Origin: UBA9611 sp965237595
Lineage (GTDB): Bacteria; Chloroflexota; Dehalococcoidia; Lucifugimonadales; UBA3495
Direction of reading: 5' to 3'
Assembly (NCBI GenBank): GCA_965237595.1
Contig: CBDEFY010000006.1
Location: 682,001-746,000 of the forward strand
DNA length: 64,000 nucleotides
This document shows positions 44,886 through 53,626 of the stretch, in pieces (position 1 is the first letter of the stretch; each line of letters starts with the position of its first letter). The translations under genes and the position numbers were made by a program. Under the pieces are notes generated by a model that saw nothing but the letters and a program-made list of their open reading frames with translations, was not told where the DNA came from and did not search any database.

Positions 44886-45639
44886 TTATTTGGCGGTGAA
44901 TCCGCCGTCCACCACCAACTCGGTGCCGGTGATGTAAGAGGCCTCGTCCGACGCCAAGAACAATACGGCGTTGGCCACCTCGATGGGCTGGCCTTCCCGG
45001 CCCATGGGAACGGCCTCCACCAAGGCTTCCCGGCTGGCATCGCCCCGTTGAAAGGAGGTCAGCATGTGGGGCATTATCCCGGGGTGGACCGAGTTTACCC
45101 GGATTCCGTTCTTGGCGTGGTGCACGGCCGCCGCCTTGGTCACCAGCCGAACCGCGCCCTTGGAGGCGTTGTAGCCGGGGTGCACCGCCTCTTGGCCCAC
45201 CAATCCGGAGATGGACGAGATATTCACGATGGCCCCCCCGCCGGCCTTTTCCATCTCGGCGATGGCATGTTTCATGCCCAAGAATACGCCTTTGGCGTTG
45301 ATGTCCATCAACCGGTCCCAGGCCTCGGTGCTCTGGTGGTCGGTTTCGCCGCTGCCGCTGATGCCGGCGTTGTTGACCAGGATGTCCAACTTGCCGTACT
45401 GGCCCACCACCGCGGCTACAGAGCGTTCCCATTGGTCCTCTTTGCTAACGTCCAATGAGAGAGACCACCATTGCTTCGCCGCCCGCCTCGACAATCTCCG
45501 CTTCCACCTTACGGGCGTCATCTTCACGGACGTCGGCGATGGCGACTTTGGCGCCCTCCTTGGCAAATAGTTTGGCTTCCTCGGCACCCATGCCGTGGGC
45601 GCCGCCGGTGATCAGAGCAACCTTTTCTGACAATCTCAT
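44886..45639 (-). pseudogene. SDR copy B, frameshifted by a GA-repeat expansion
   Basis: From ATG 45639 (GGAG upstream) the first frame gives MRLSEKVALITGGAHGMGAE to GGEAMVVSL and then leaves the family. A second frame continues LDVSKEDQWERSVAAVVGQY to the end VVDGGFTAK. The switch is at GAGAGAGA (45457-45464), where copy A and the reading frame call for two fewer GA units (4 nt). Ser, Tyr and Lys of the active site (NISSISG, YNASKGAV) are in the second part. Otherwise it is about as long as copy A and very similar to it. Confidence 0.8.
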
Positions 45640-45856
45640 GATTTCTCCAATGCCGGGCTGGGTGAAGTCGGCTTGCATCGGCCGTTCCTGGCAGCCGGTA
45701 TTGCGGCCTGGTAAGGATAACCCAAGTTTGCCCCGACCGCAGCAAGACCTTTTCTTTCGCGCAGGAATCGGTTTCGGCCGGACCCTTTCACTCAAAGCTC
45801 TCTGGGGCTAGGATAAGCAGTATTCCTGACGAGTAGCGGTATTTAGGGAGGTCTTC

Positions 45857-46680
45857 ATGGAATCCAAGTTCGTCCAGGCAGGTCCGGTACGACTGCAGTA
45901 TTTCGAGCAGGGTCACGGGTTGGAAACGCTGGTGCTGGTGCACGGCTATTCCTCATCGGCCGCCATCTGGCGCTACACCTTGGAGAACCTGTCACCGGAC
46001 CGATTCCGGGTAATCGTCCTGAATAACCGGGGCGCCGGGGAGTCCGACCGCTCTCCCAATGAAGAGGACTATTCCGTGGAAACCTTCGCTGGCGATTTGT
46101 TCAACGTGGCGGAGGCCCTGGGTCTGGAGGGGTTCACCCCGGTGGGCCATTCCATGGGCGGGGCCACGGTTGCCCAGTTCGCCTTGGAGCACCAAGCCCG
46201 GATCGGGGCACTGGTACTGATGAACTCCACCCCCTCAATGGCCGGCCCCTACAAGACGGCTGGGAAGAGGAATTGCGGGAGTCCTTGCGTGGCCCGGAGC
46301 CGCCGTCCGGCGACATGGGCTTTGATGCTCCCCACGTGACCGAGGACTTCAAGCAGGCAGTTATGGCCGACATTGCGCGCAATCCTGTGGAGCGGTTCAT
46401 CGGAGGTAGGCGGTCCATGTCGGGCCTGAAGCTCCGAGACCGGTTGGGTGAGATTGATGTGCCCACGTTGGTTATAGGGAGTGACTGCGACACTACGGTG
46501 GGGCTAGAGAACATTCTGGCCGATTACCAGGCGCTGCCCGAGGTCCACCGGCACCTTGATATATACCACGGCTATGGGCACTCTCCCAACGTTGAGGTCC
46601 CCGGGCAGGTAGGCAGAGTTCTAGAACGTTTCAACGAAATGGCGCGGGGCCTGGACCCGAAAGCAGAGGCCAGCCGGTAG
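45857..46680 (+). pseudogene. Alpha/beta hydrolase with a one-base frameshift
   Basis: From ATG 45857 the first frame reads MESKFVQAGPVRLQYFEQGH, LVLVHGYSSSAAIW (oxyanion region) and PVGHSMGGATV (nucleophile Ser). At about 46254 the frame must slip. Adding one G (AAGAC to AAGGAC) restores PYKDGWEEELRESL and leads to the second frame, with VPTLVIGSDCDTT and the catalytic His in GYGHSPN. So a complete hydrolase of ~275 aa is broken by one missing base. Substrate is unknown. Confidence 0.78.
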
Positions 46681-47512
46681 CGAAATCCCCCCATTTCCCC
46701 GCTTCCACGGCCGTGAGAAAGTCCAGCACCGTCCGGTTGTACAGGCCGGGTTCTTCCAGGTTGATGGTGTGGCCGCTCTGGGGGAAGACGGCCAGGCCGC
46801 AGGCCGGGATGTTCCGCTTCATGAAGATGGCCGGTTCCACGCAGGGAGCGTCCTCGTCGCCAATCAGCACCAGGGCCGGGGCCTTGATCTGCCGGAGTTC
46901 TTTTTCCAGCTGGTAGATGGTGGGCCGCTTCATCTGGACGCCCCTGAAGGTCAGCGCCGAGCCTAGGGCTGAGTGGTACGCCAGACCCGCCTGAAACTTG
47001 GCCCAACCCACTGGGTCCTTCCTCAGGAATTGCACCCGCTCCGGCCCCCGGGCGTAGTCGTCGGCGAACTTCTCCATCCCCTCGGCCAGCATCGACTCGC
47101 TGAGCGCCTGCCAAGATGCCACCAACCGCTCCCGGTCAGTGGTGCCCGCGCCCGCCGACGCCACAATCAGGGCCCGGCACACCTCGGGGTGGGCGATGGC
47201 AAAACTGAGAGTCACCGTGCCGCCCATTGACAGCCCGCCGATGTAGGCCTGTTGGATGCCCAGGTGCTGCAACAACCGGTACAGGTCCTCCACCTGATGT
47301 TCCTGGGAATAGGCGGCTGGGTCGTCTGGCACACCCGAGGGCGGGTAACCCCGGTGGCAATAGGTGATCACCCGGTAACGGCGGGAGAAGAAATTCACCT
47401 GCGGCTCCCAACTGGTGATGTCTCCGGCGAACTCATGGCTCCAAACCAGGGGAAAGCCCTCGCCAGCCACCTGGTAGTGGATGTGTACTCCGTTGGAAGA
47501 AAAGGTGGGCAT
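46631..47512 (-). CDS. Alpha/beta hydrolase
   Basis: ATG 47512 with GGAG 8 nt upstream gives 293 aa. MPTFSSNGVHIHYQVAGEG and the oxyanion region PLVWSHEFAGD open the fold. IGGLSMGGTVTLSFA holds the nucleophile Ser, ALVLIGDEDAPCVEP the acid, and FPQSGHTINLEEP the His. This is the 3-oxoadipate enol-lactonase-like subgroup. Its 3' end overlaps the 3' end of the broken hydrolase by 50 bp, convergently. Confidence 0.85.
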   Translation of the reverse strand: MPTFSSNGVHIHYQVAGEGFPLVWSHEFAGDITSWEPQVNFFSRRYRVITYCHRGYPPSGVPDDPAAYSQEHQVEDLYRLLQHLGIQQAYIGGLSMGGTVTLSFAIAHPEVCRALIVASAGAGTTDRERLVASWQALSESMLAEGMEKFADDYARGPERVQFLRKDPVGWAKFQAGLAYHSALGSALTFRGVQMKRPTIYQLEKELRQIKAPALVLIGDEDAPCVEPAIFMKRNIPACGLAVFPQSGHTINLEEPGLYNRTVLDFLTAVEAGKWGDFATGWPLLSGPGPAPFR

Positions 47513-47670
47513 GATCAAGTCTCCGGCTGGTTCTTTCCCGGATGATAGGTTGCCCCGGCGGGGGCGTCAATTTGGGGGTTGCCTCTCTCCGTCAAACAAG
47601 CTAGGCTTTGGCCATTACCGAACCTTCCTGATTCCAAACCTACCGATTCCAAAATACGGAGGACATCATC

Positions 47671-48075
47671 CTGAACAAAGTACACCATGTGACCTATGTT
47701 GTGGAGAGCATTTCCGACATGGCCGCCTACATGGAGAAAAGCTTCGGGCTAAAACCGCTCTCGACCGACGAGTTCACCGAGCGGGGCTTCAAATCCATCT
47801 TGTACCGGGTCGGCGAGACCCTGGTGGACTTCTTCGAACCCCTGCGGGACGACACCAACATGGCCCGTCAACTCAAGGCCACCGGGCCGGGGGTGATGCA
47901 CGTAGCCTGGGGCGTGGATGGCATCGAAGACGCCTTCAAGAGCCTGCAAGGAAGCGGCAGCCAGATGACCGGCGACGCCCCCGCTATCAGCCCCTTCGGC
48001 TACAAGACTGCCACCATCGAGACCGGCAGCGCCCACGGCATCTACTTCCAACTGGCCGAGGGCGAACCGGCGTAA
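47671..48075 (+). CDS. VOC/glyoxalase protein with probable CTG start
   Basis: The family homology begins LNKVHHVTYVVESISDMAAY, upstream of the first GTG (47689). GGAGG (47658-47662) lies exactly 8 nt before CTG 47671, so CTG is the likely start (134 aa). It resembles methylmalonyl-CoA epimerase-type VOC proteins: the metal residues would be His in VHHVTY, His in MHVAWGVDGIEDAF, and Glu in IYFQLAEGE. The predicted product is cytoplasmic. A tandem palindromic array starts at its stop codon. Confidence 0.75.
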   Translation: MNKVHHVTYVVESISDMAAYMEKSFGLKPLSTDEFTERGFKSILYRVGETLVDFFEPLRDDTNMARQLKATGPGVMHVAWGVDGIEDAFKSLQGSGSQMTGDAPAISPFGYKTATIETGSAHGIYFQLAEGEPA

Positions 48076-48311
48076 ATCCCCCCACCCCCCTTTACGAAGG
48101 GGAGCTTTAGGTTCCCCTTTACGAGAGGGGGGCTTTAGGTTCCCCTTTACGAGAGGGGGGCTTTAGGTTCCCCGTTTATGAAGAGGGGCTTTAGGCTCCC
48201 CGTTTATGAAGGGGGGCTTTAGGCTCCCCGTTTATGAAGGGGGGCTTTAGGCTCCCCGTTTACGAAAGGGGGGCTCACTTTCCCTCTTCATAAAGGGGGC
48301 TAGGGGGATTT
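48074..48311. repeat. Tandem array of 28-bp palindromic units within the AAATCCCCC...GGGGGATTT repeat, copy 2
   Basis: Six consecutive 28-bp units run 48111-48278 (boundaries at 48139, 48167, 48195, 48223, 48251), each a hairpin of the form CCCC-(G)TTTAyGA(A)-GGGG followed by GGCTTTAG. Degenerate units lie at both ends. The outer ends match the other copies. The last bases, GGGGGATTTCAG, run directly into the ATG at 48315. Confidence 0.85.
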
Positions 48312-48314
48312 CAG

Positions 48315-49287
48315 ATGGAATACACCACACTCGGCCGCACCGGACTCTCCGTTTCGCGGGCGGGCTTCGGGGGCGGCGGCATCGGACAGGTCTGGGGCGC
48401 CACCACCAGGGACGAGGCAGTCCGGGCGGTCCACGGGGCGCTGGATTTGGGCGTAAACTTCTTTGACGTTGCCCCGGCCTACGGCGATGGCAAAGCGGAA
48501 GAGGCCCTGGGCCTGGCCCTTGAAGGGCGGACCGAAGATGTAATCATCGCCACCAAGGTCCGATTGGCCGCCGAGGACATGGCCGACGTGACCGGCGCAG
48601 TGCGGCGTTCTATGGAAACCAGCCTGCGGCTGCTGAAGCGGGACTCGGTGGACGTGCTACACGTGCACAACCGGTTCTCCCAAGGTCGAGGCGACTCCCT
48701 CAATTCACTATCCGCCGACGATGTATTGGGGCCGGTACTGGAGGCCTACCGGGCGGTGCAGCAAGCGGGGAAGACCCGGTTCATCGGCCTATCGGCCATG
48801 GACCACGACGTGCCGACACTGAACCGGATCATGGAAAGCGGGCATTGGGACACCGTGTTGGCCTACTACAACCTGCTCAACTGGACCGCCCAACAACCCC
48901 CTCCGCCGGGAGTCGATCTGTTCGACAACGGCCAGAACATCCTGTTGGCCAAGAAGCACAACATGGGGGGTAATCGGAATCCGTTCCCATGCCGCCGGGG
49001 CGCTGAGCGCCGCAGTGGACCGGCCCATATCTGAGGGCAATCAACTACTGCGCCAAGTCGTTGCCAGCGCCGCCCAGTTGGACTTCTTGCTGGACGGGCC
49101 GATCCAGAACCTTTCCCAGGCGGCCATGGTCTTCTGCCTGATGAACCGGGACATCCACACCACGGTCCCCGGCGTGAAGAACCAGGCCGAGGCGGAAGAG
49201 ATTGCCCGCTGCGTCGACCTGGGGCCCATCCCTCCGGCCCACATGACCCGGCTCCAGGAGCTTTATGACAAGGGGTTCAAGCCCTAG
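48315..49287 (+). pseudogene. Aldo/keto reductase frameshifted in a G6 run
   Basis: The first frame has MEYTTLGRTGLSVSRAGFGG, NFFDVAPAYGDGKAEEALG (catalytic Asp, Tyr), ATKVRL (Lys) and VLHVHNR (His). At 48965-48970 six Gs replace the five needed. With five, the reading continues MGVIGIRSHAAGALSAAVDRP and on into the second frame, which ends YDKGFKP at 49287. So a full ~324-aa AKR is split by one extra G. The only ribosome-binding sequence before the ATG is the GGGGG of the palindromic repeat. Confidence 0.8.
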
Positions 49288-50237
49288 ACCCTGGGCCACA
49301 CCTGGGTGGCGAAGTCTTCCATGTGGCCCAGCATCCGGTCCAGGTCCTCGCTCTGCCGTAGGAAATCCCAGACCATGGAAGTTACACCCATATCCTGGTA
49401 GCGGCGGATGTCCCCGGCGACCTGGTCCGCGTCACCCACAAAGGGCAGGCGGCCCGGCCCGGCAGGTTCTTTCTTAAGCTCGAACTGGTGAGTGCGGTAG
49501 ATAATCTCAATCTCCGAAGGGTCTCTGCCGAAGCGCCGGGCGTACTGGGCCAGCTGCTCCAGCCCGGCCTTCAGTTGGTCGGGAGTGCCCATGGGGAAGG
49601 TGGGATTGGACCCCAGAGGATACCAGCCGTCAGCCAGTTCCGCAGTGCGGCGCAGGGCTGGCCGGCTCTCCCCGCCAACCCAGATTGGCGGATGGGGCTT
49701 CTGCACCGGCTTGGGCAGGAAGCTGATGTCATCGAAGCTGATGTACTTGCCCTCGAAACTGGGGTTCTCCTCGGTCCATAGGACCTTGAAGGCCCGGATA
49801 TATTCGTCGGTTACCGCGCCACGCTCCTCGAACGGCGGCAGACCCAGCGCCTGGAACTCCTCCCGCATCCAGCCAACCCCGACCCCAACCACCAACCTCC
49901 CGCCGGAAAGCAAATCCAAGGTCGCCAGGGACTTGGCGGCAATCAGCGGGTTGCGGTGAGGGACAATCAATACGCTGGTCACCAGGCGTATCTTGCTGGT
50001 CTGGCCGGCGATGTACGACAGCAGGGTGATTTGCTCCATGGACTCGCCTGACGGCGCGCCGGGGAACTCGCCGCTTTCGGTATACGGGTAGGTCGAGGCA
50101 ATGTTCCGGGGCACCAGGATATGGTCGCCGGTCAGCAGGGCGTCGAAGCCCAGTTCCTCACCCTTTCGGGCGATGCTGCCCAGTCTTTCGGGAGTGGCCA
50201 GTGGCCCTCTCCCTGGCAATGTGAACCCGTATTTCAT
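49284..50237 (-). CDS. LLM-class F420-dependent oxidoreductase
   Basis: The 317-aa barrel protein has MKYGFTLPGRGPLATPERLG, FDALLTGDHILVP, KIRLVTSVLIVPHRNPL, LSGGRLVVGVGVGWMREEF and PPIWVGGESRPALRRTAELADGWYP, standard for the F420-dependent luciferase-like family. Many Chloroflexota carry dozens of these; substrate is unknown. It ends 4 bp inside the AKR stop region, convergently. Confidence 0.88.
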   Translation of the reverse strand: MKYGFTLPGRGPLATPERLGSIARKGEELGFDALLTGDHILVPRNIASTYPYTESGEFPGAPSGESMEQITLLSYIAGQTSKIRLVTSVLIVPHRNPLIAAKSLATLDLLSGGRLVVGVGVGWMREEFQALGLPPFEERGAVTDEYIRAFKVLWTEENPSFEGKYISFDDISFLPKPVQKPHPPIWVGGESRPALRRTAELADGWYPLGSNPTFPMGTPDQLKAGLEQLAQYARRFGRDPSEIEIIYRTHQFELKKEPAGPGRLPFVGDADQVAGDIRRYQDMGVTSMVWDFLRQSEDLDRMLGHMEDFATQVWPRV

Positions 50238-50267
50238 GAATTAGCCTCCCGTGTTATGTCAAGGCAG

Positions 50268-50855
50268 TTACCGGGTCTGCGCCGCCCGTTGGGCTGTCTT
50301 CAGCCGCTTGCGGCTGAGTTCCGTTCTCGGGTGGTCTGGGTCCAGCACCCGTGACCGGTCCTCGATTATCTGCTGGTGCAGTTCAGCCGCTTCGCTGTAC
50401 CGGCCCAGGGCGGCAAAGGTGTTGGCCAGACTGCTCCGGCTGCGCAGGGTGTCGGGGTGGTCTTGGCCCAGCACTTGGCTGCGCTTGGTCAAAATCTCCT
50501 GGAACATTAGCAGGGCGTCTTGGTACCGGCCCGCCGCGTAGTAAGTATTGGCCAGGCGGCTGTGGCTCCTCAGGGTCTGGGGGTGGTCCGGTCCCAACTT
50601 ATTCTCGTGGACCCGGATGTTCTCGGTGTAGAGGGCGACGCACTCGTCGTACTGGTGGGCTGCCCGCAGGGACCGGGCCAGGCTGCTGCGGGCGTTGATG
50701 GTCTGGAAGTGATTCTCCCCTTGGATTTCCAGCCTCGCCGTCAAGACCCTTCGCAACAATTCCACCGCCTCCGCAAACTGTTTTACGCAGTGGAGGACCC
50801 TGGCCTGGGATTCCTTGCGGGACAGTTCAGCCGGGTCAATTTTCGACTTTGGCAA
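50268..50855 (-). CDS. Tetratricopeptide-repeat protein (kinesin-light-chain type TPR)
   Basis: The 195-aa protein consists of about four 42-residue TPR units, e.g. YDECVALYTENIRVHENKLG, then DHPQTLRSHSRLANTYYAAG, YQDALLMFQEILTKRSQVLG and DHPDTLRSRSSLANTFAALG. The GxDHPxT links are characteristic of TPR_10/12 proteins. No signal peptide or other domain. It is likely a scaffold or the remains of a larger TPR protein such as an NB-ARC/AfsR type, but no N-terminal part is visible nearby. Confidence 0.78.
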   Translation of the reverse strand: MPKSKIDPAELSRKESQARVLHCVKQFAEAVELLRRVLTARLEIQGENHFQTINARSSLARSLRAAHQYDECVALYTENIRVHENKLGPDHPQTLRSHSRLANTYYAAGRYQDALLMFQEILTKRSQVLGQDHPDTLRSRSSLANTFAALGRYSEAAELHQQIIEDRSRVLDPDHPRTELSRKRLKTAQRAAQTR

Positions 50856-51071
50856 GAAATCCTTTCCCTTTGAGGCAATTACGTCACCAGACGCGAGTAT
50901 CCTGGCATATGAACCGGTGGTTCGACAAGCTCACCATGAGCGGGTATCTCTTTTGGCAGTGGTTTCAGCGGGCCTACCCGCTTAACGTTGTGATTACCCA
51001 TCTGGTAGAGTAGCTCACTGATTCGTAGAGAGTCGGGCGGGCGAATCCAGCAACCCATCGCGGGGGACATT
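50856..51071. repeat. Intergenic region with REP-like palindrome
   Basis: TGGT (50918-50921) and ACCA (50933-50936) enclose TCGACAAGCTC in GGTGGTTCGACAAGCTCACC. This resembles the element at 42405-42436. The rest is noncoding and precedes the NHL gene; no clear promoter boxes. Confidence 0.5.
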
Positions 51072-51875
51072 ATGACGCAGAAACGAGCATTGTGCCTGTT
51101 AGTTGGAACCCTGGCCCTGATCGCCTGCACCTCGACAAGTGAGCCCGCCGTTCAACCGTTAGCGACCGCCTCTGCTGTGGCGAATGCCCCTGCTGTGACT
51201 CCCGGACCAACGCCAACTCCGACACTGGTACCACCCACACCGACGCCCTCACCTCTGCCGCCCACCATCACGCCCACGCCGACCCCTACCCCGACGACTC
51301 CTCCCACGGCCCTACCGACCCCTACTCCGACGACTCCCCACACAGCCTTATCGACCCCTACCCCGACGACTCCTCCCACGGCCACACCGACCATTACCCC
51401 GACGACTCCGCCCACAGCCACGCCGACCTCTAGCAGTTATGGCAATGCGCAGTTTCGGGAGCCCAGCGATATAGCGGTCCATCCAGGGGGCGATGTCTAC
51501 GTACTCGACACGGGTAACAACCGGGTCCAAGTTTTTTTGTCCGGCGGTCCTTTTCTCTTCGAGTTTGGCACCGAGGGAACAGGTCCTGGGCAATTTCGGG
51601 AGCCCAGCGGCATCGCGGTCCATCCAGGGGGCAATATCTACGTAGTCGACACGGGTAATAACCGGATTCAAGTTTTTTTGTCCGGCGGTCCTTTTCTCTT
51701 CGAGTTTGGCACCGAAGGCACAGGTCCTGGGCAATTTCGGGAGCCCAGCGGCATAGGGATCCACGCAGGGGGCGATGTCTACGTAGTCGACACGGGTAAC
51801 AACCGGATCCAAGTATTTTTGTCCGGCGGTCCTTTTCTATACGAGTATCGCACCGAGGGGACAGGCCCTGGGTAA
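51072..51875 (+). CDS. NHL-repeat lipoprotein, probably truncated by a nonsense codon
   Basis: The 267-aa protein has a lipobox (LVGTLALIACTST) and a long Pro/Thr linker (about residues 40-120, TPTPT and TTPPTA motifs). Three nearly identical 47-residue NHL blades follow (FREPSGIAVHPGGNIYVVD, TGNNRIQVFLSGGPFLFEFG). It stops at TAA 51873-51875 exactly where a fourth blade would begin with CAA TTT; the base before AA is T, not C. A full propeller needs six or so blades, so this looks like a truncated extracellular propeller. No obvious frame continues downstream. Confidence 0.75.
   Translation: MTQKRALCLLVGTLALIACTSTSEPAVQPLATASAVANAPAVTPGPTPTPTLVPPTPTPSPLPPTITPTPTPTPTTPPTALPTPTPTTPHTALSTPTPTTPPTATPTITPTTPPTATPTSSSYGNAQFREPSDIAVHPGGDVYVLDTGNNRVQVFLSGGPFLFEFGTEGTGPGQFREPSGIAVHPGGNIYVVDTGNNRIQVFLSGGPFLFEFGTEGTGPGQFREPSGIGIHAGGDVYVVDTGNNRIQVFLSGGPFLYEYRTEGTGPG
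51450..51872 (+). repeat. Three tandem 141-bp NHL-coding repeats
   Basis: Repeats start at 51450, 51591 and 51732 with a period of exactly 141 bp (47 codons) and very few differences, including a T7 run in each. High DNA identity points to recent expansion by slippage or unequal exchange. Confidence 0.85.
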
Positions 51876-52013
51876 TTCAAAAAGCCTCACCGCATTACGG
51901 ATTCAGGGCAGCACAACATTGGACGTCCCGTTCATCATGAGCCCCGACTGAAAGTTGAGAGTCTCGATAAACCCGGACTTGTCGAAGGACTGTACGAAGC
52001 GGTCAATGCCCGA

Positions 52014-53219
52014 TTAAAAAGCCGCCTTGAGCACCTCCATAACCTGCTCGGTGGTGGTGATGGGAATGGCGTTGCTGCGGCAGCCACCATCTGTGAGCAC
52101 CAACTCGGCAATCTTGGGCAGGTCCGCCTCTGGTATCTCCAGTTCCCGTATCCGATGGGGCATGCCCAGACCCAGGATGAAGTCGTCCACGGCCCGGGCC
52201 GCCGCCTCCGCTGCCGCCTCGTCGCTCATGCCCCGAGTGTCCAGTCCCGCCGACCGGGCCAGCAGCGCCTGCTTCTGGGCGGACACTGGGCGGTTGTATT
52301 CCATCACGTAGGGCTGGGTGACGCAGGAGGTGTACCCGTGACCCACCGAGTAACGCACCCCGATGATGTGGCCGATGGCGTGGCTGAGCCCGCTGGAGAC
52401 ATTTTGCGCTCCCATCATGGACATCCAAGCGGCCACCAAGCATTGCAGCCGGGCCTGGGAATCGCCGTCCGACTCCCTGGACCTAGGCAGGTGGTTGAAC
52501 AGTATCTCCGCCGAGGCGAGTACCGGGGCGTCGATGGCCGGCTGGTTGCCGCTGCAGTACAGCCGCTCGATACAGTGGTCCATGGCCTTGACCCCTGTGG
52601 AGAGCCATAGCCAGTCGGGAGTCCCTTCGGTCATCACCGGGTCAAGGACTATCAGGTCGGCGTACAGCCGGGAATGGCGCACCCGTATCTTGTGTCCCGC
52701 CTGGTCATCCAGCACATTGCCTGCGCCCATATTGAACTCGCCGGCGGAGAGGGTGGTGGGGATGGACACCTGAAGCGGGAGAGCCTTGCCTTCAAGGTCG
52801 GGAGCGAGCATCATGTCCTGTTCTTGGCCCAACTGACGAAGCTGCTCCGCCGTGGTGATTCCCTCGGCCATCAACACCGCAATCATGCGGGAGGCGTCCG
52901 AGATTGTGCTGCCACCGACGCCCACCAGGCTATCGGCACCGTTGGCCACGGCCATGTTGGCGGCCTCCACGGCGGATGACAGGGGGGCGCGCTGGGTCAG
53001 GCCGGAATAGACCCCGGCGGACATCTCGCCCAACGCGTCGGTGACCTGGCGGACCGAGTTGGTCTTTTCGGCCACCGACCGTCCCGACAACACCAAAACC
53101 CGCTTGCCACCCAGGTATTCCACCTCGTCTTTCAGGGAATCGATCTTTCCCTGTCCGAAGACTATCCGGGTGGGGACGGCGGGGTTGAACTCGCCTTGCA
53201 ACAGATTTTTTTGGGTCAT
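52014..53219 (-). CDS. Iron-containing alcohol dehydrogenase
   Basis: The 401-aa protein has PTRIVFGQGKID, GVGGSTISDASRMIAVL (cofactor), SIPTTLSAGEFN, and the metal ligands spread in WLSTGVKAMDHCIERL, SSGLSHAIGHIIG and YSVGHGYTSCVTQP (Asp and three His). This is group III Fe-ADH, close to maleylacetate reductase. Substrate and direction are unknown. A cupin gene follows upstream in the same direction, 22 bp apart. Confidence 0.85.
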   Translation of the reverse strand: MTQKNLLQGEFNPAVPTRIVFGQGKIDSLKDEVEYLGGKRVLVLSGRSVAEKTNSVRQVTDALGEMSAGVYSGLTQRAPLSSAVEAANMAVANGADSLVGVGGSTISDASRMIAVLMAEGITTAEQLRQLGQEQDMMLAPDLEGKALPLQVSIPTTLSAGEFNMGAGNVLDDQAGHKIRVRHSRLYADLIVLDPVMTEGTPDWLWLSTGVKAMDHCIERLYCSGNQPAIDAPVLASAEILFNHLPRSRESDGDSQARLQCLVAAWMSMMGAQNVSSGLSHAIGHIIGVRYSVGHGYTSCVTQPYVMEYNRPVSAQKQALLARSAGLDTRGMSDEAAAEAAARAVDDFILGLGMPHRIRELEIPEADLPKIAELVLTDGGCRSNAIPITTTEQVMEVLKAAF

Positions 53220-53241
53220 ATCAGCGTCTCCGATTAGCCCG

Positions 53242-53607
53242 CTAGGTAAGCGGGATGATTAGGGCGAAACGGGGTTCGTTACCTATCACGCGGGTGGAAT
53301 GGCCAGTGCCCGTCATGTCCTCGGCCAGAAGCACGGTGCCGGGGCCGAACCGCCTCAATGCGCCGTCGGGCGTGCCCAGTTCGATCTCACCGGTGAGGGA
53401 TATGCTGTATTGCCGCCGGGGCGCGGTATGGAAGTCCAGGAAATAGCCCGGCTCATATTGCCGGAAGGATATTCCTGGAGTCTGCTCGATGGGCGACGAC
53501 AGACCATGGGCACCCTCGGTGTCCTCGAAATCCGTCATCTCGAACTCCCGTTCGTCAATCACTGAAATACCGTCGGGGCCGGTGTAAACGTGCACGAATT
53601 TAGCCAT
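53242..53607 (-). CDS. Cupin-domain protein
   Basis: The 121-aa protein has one small beta barrel: YEPGYFLDFHTAPRRQYSISLTGEIELGTPDG, read in pieces, matches cupin motif 1, and FGPGTVLLAEDMTGTGHSTRV matches motif 2. Metal-ligand candidates are His in DFHTAP and His in TGHST. It lies between an Fe-ADH and an LLM oxidoreductase on the minus strand, three genes with short gaps, so a small catabolic unit is likely. Confidence 0.72.
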   Translation of the reverse strand: MAKFVHVYTGPDGISVIDEREFEMTDFEDTEGAHGLSSPIEQTPGISFRQYEPGYFLDFHTAPRRQYSISLTGEIELGTPDGALRRFGPGTVLLAEDMTGTGHSTRVIGNEPRFALIIPLT

Positions 53608-53626
53608 CTGTGACTCCAGCGGTCAG

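Noticed and set aside
48111..48278. 28-bp regular repeats resembling a CRISPR array
   Set aside because: Units are directly adjacent with no spacers, each is a self-complementary hairpin, and no cas genes are in the window.
50906..50945. tRNA-like TTCGA sequence
   Set aside because: The GGTTCGAC motif here belongs to a REP-like palindrome; no acceptor, D or anticodon stems can be drawn around it.
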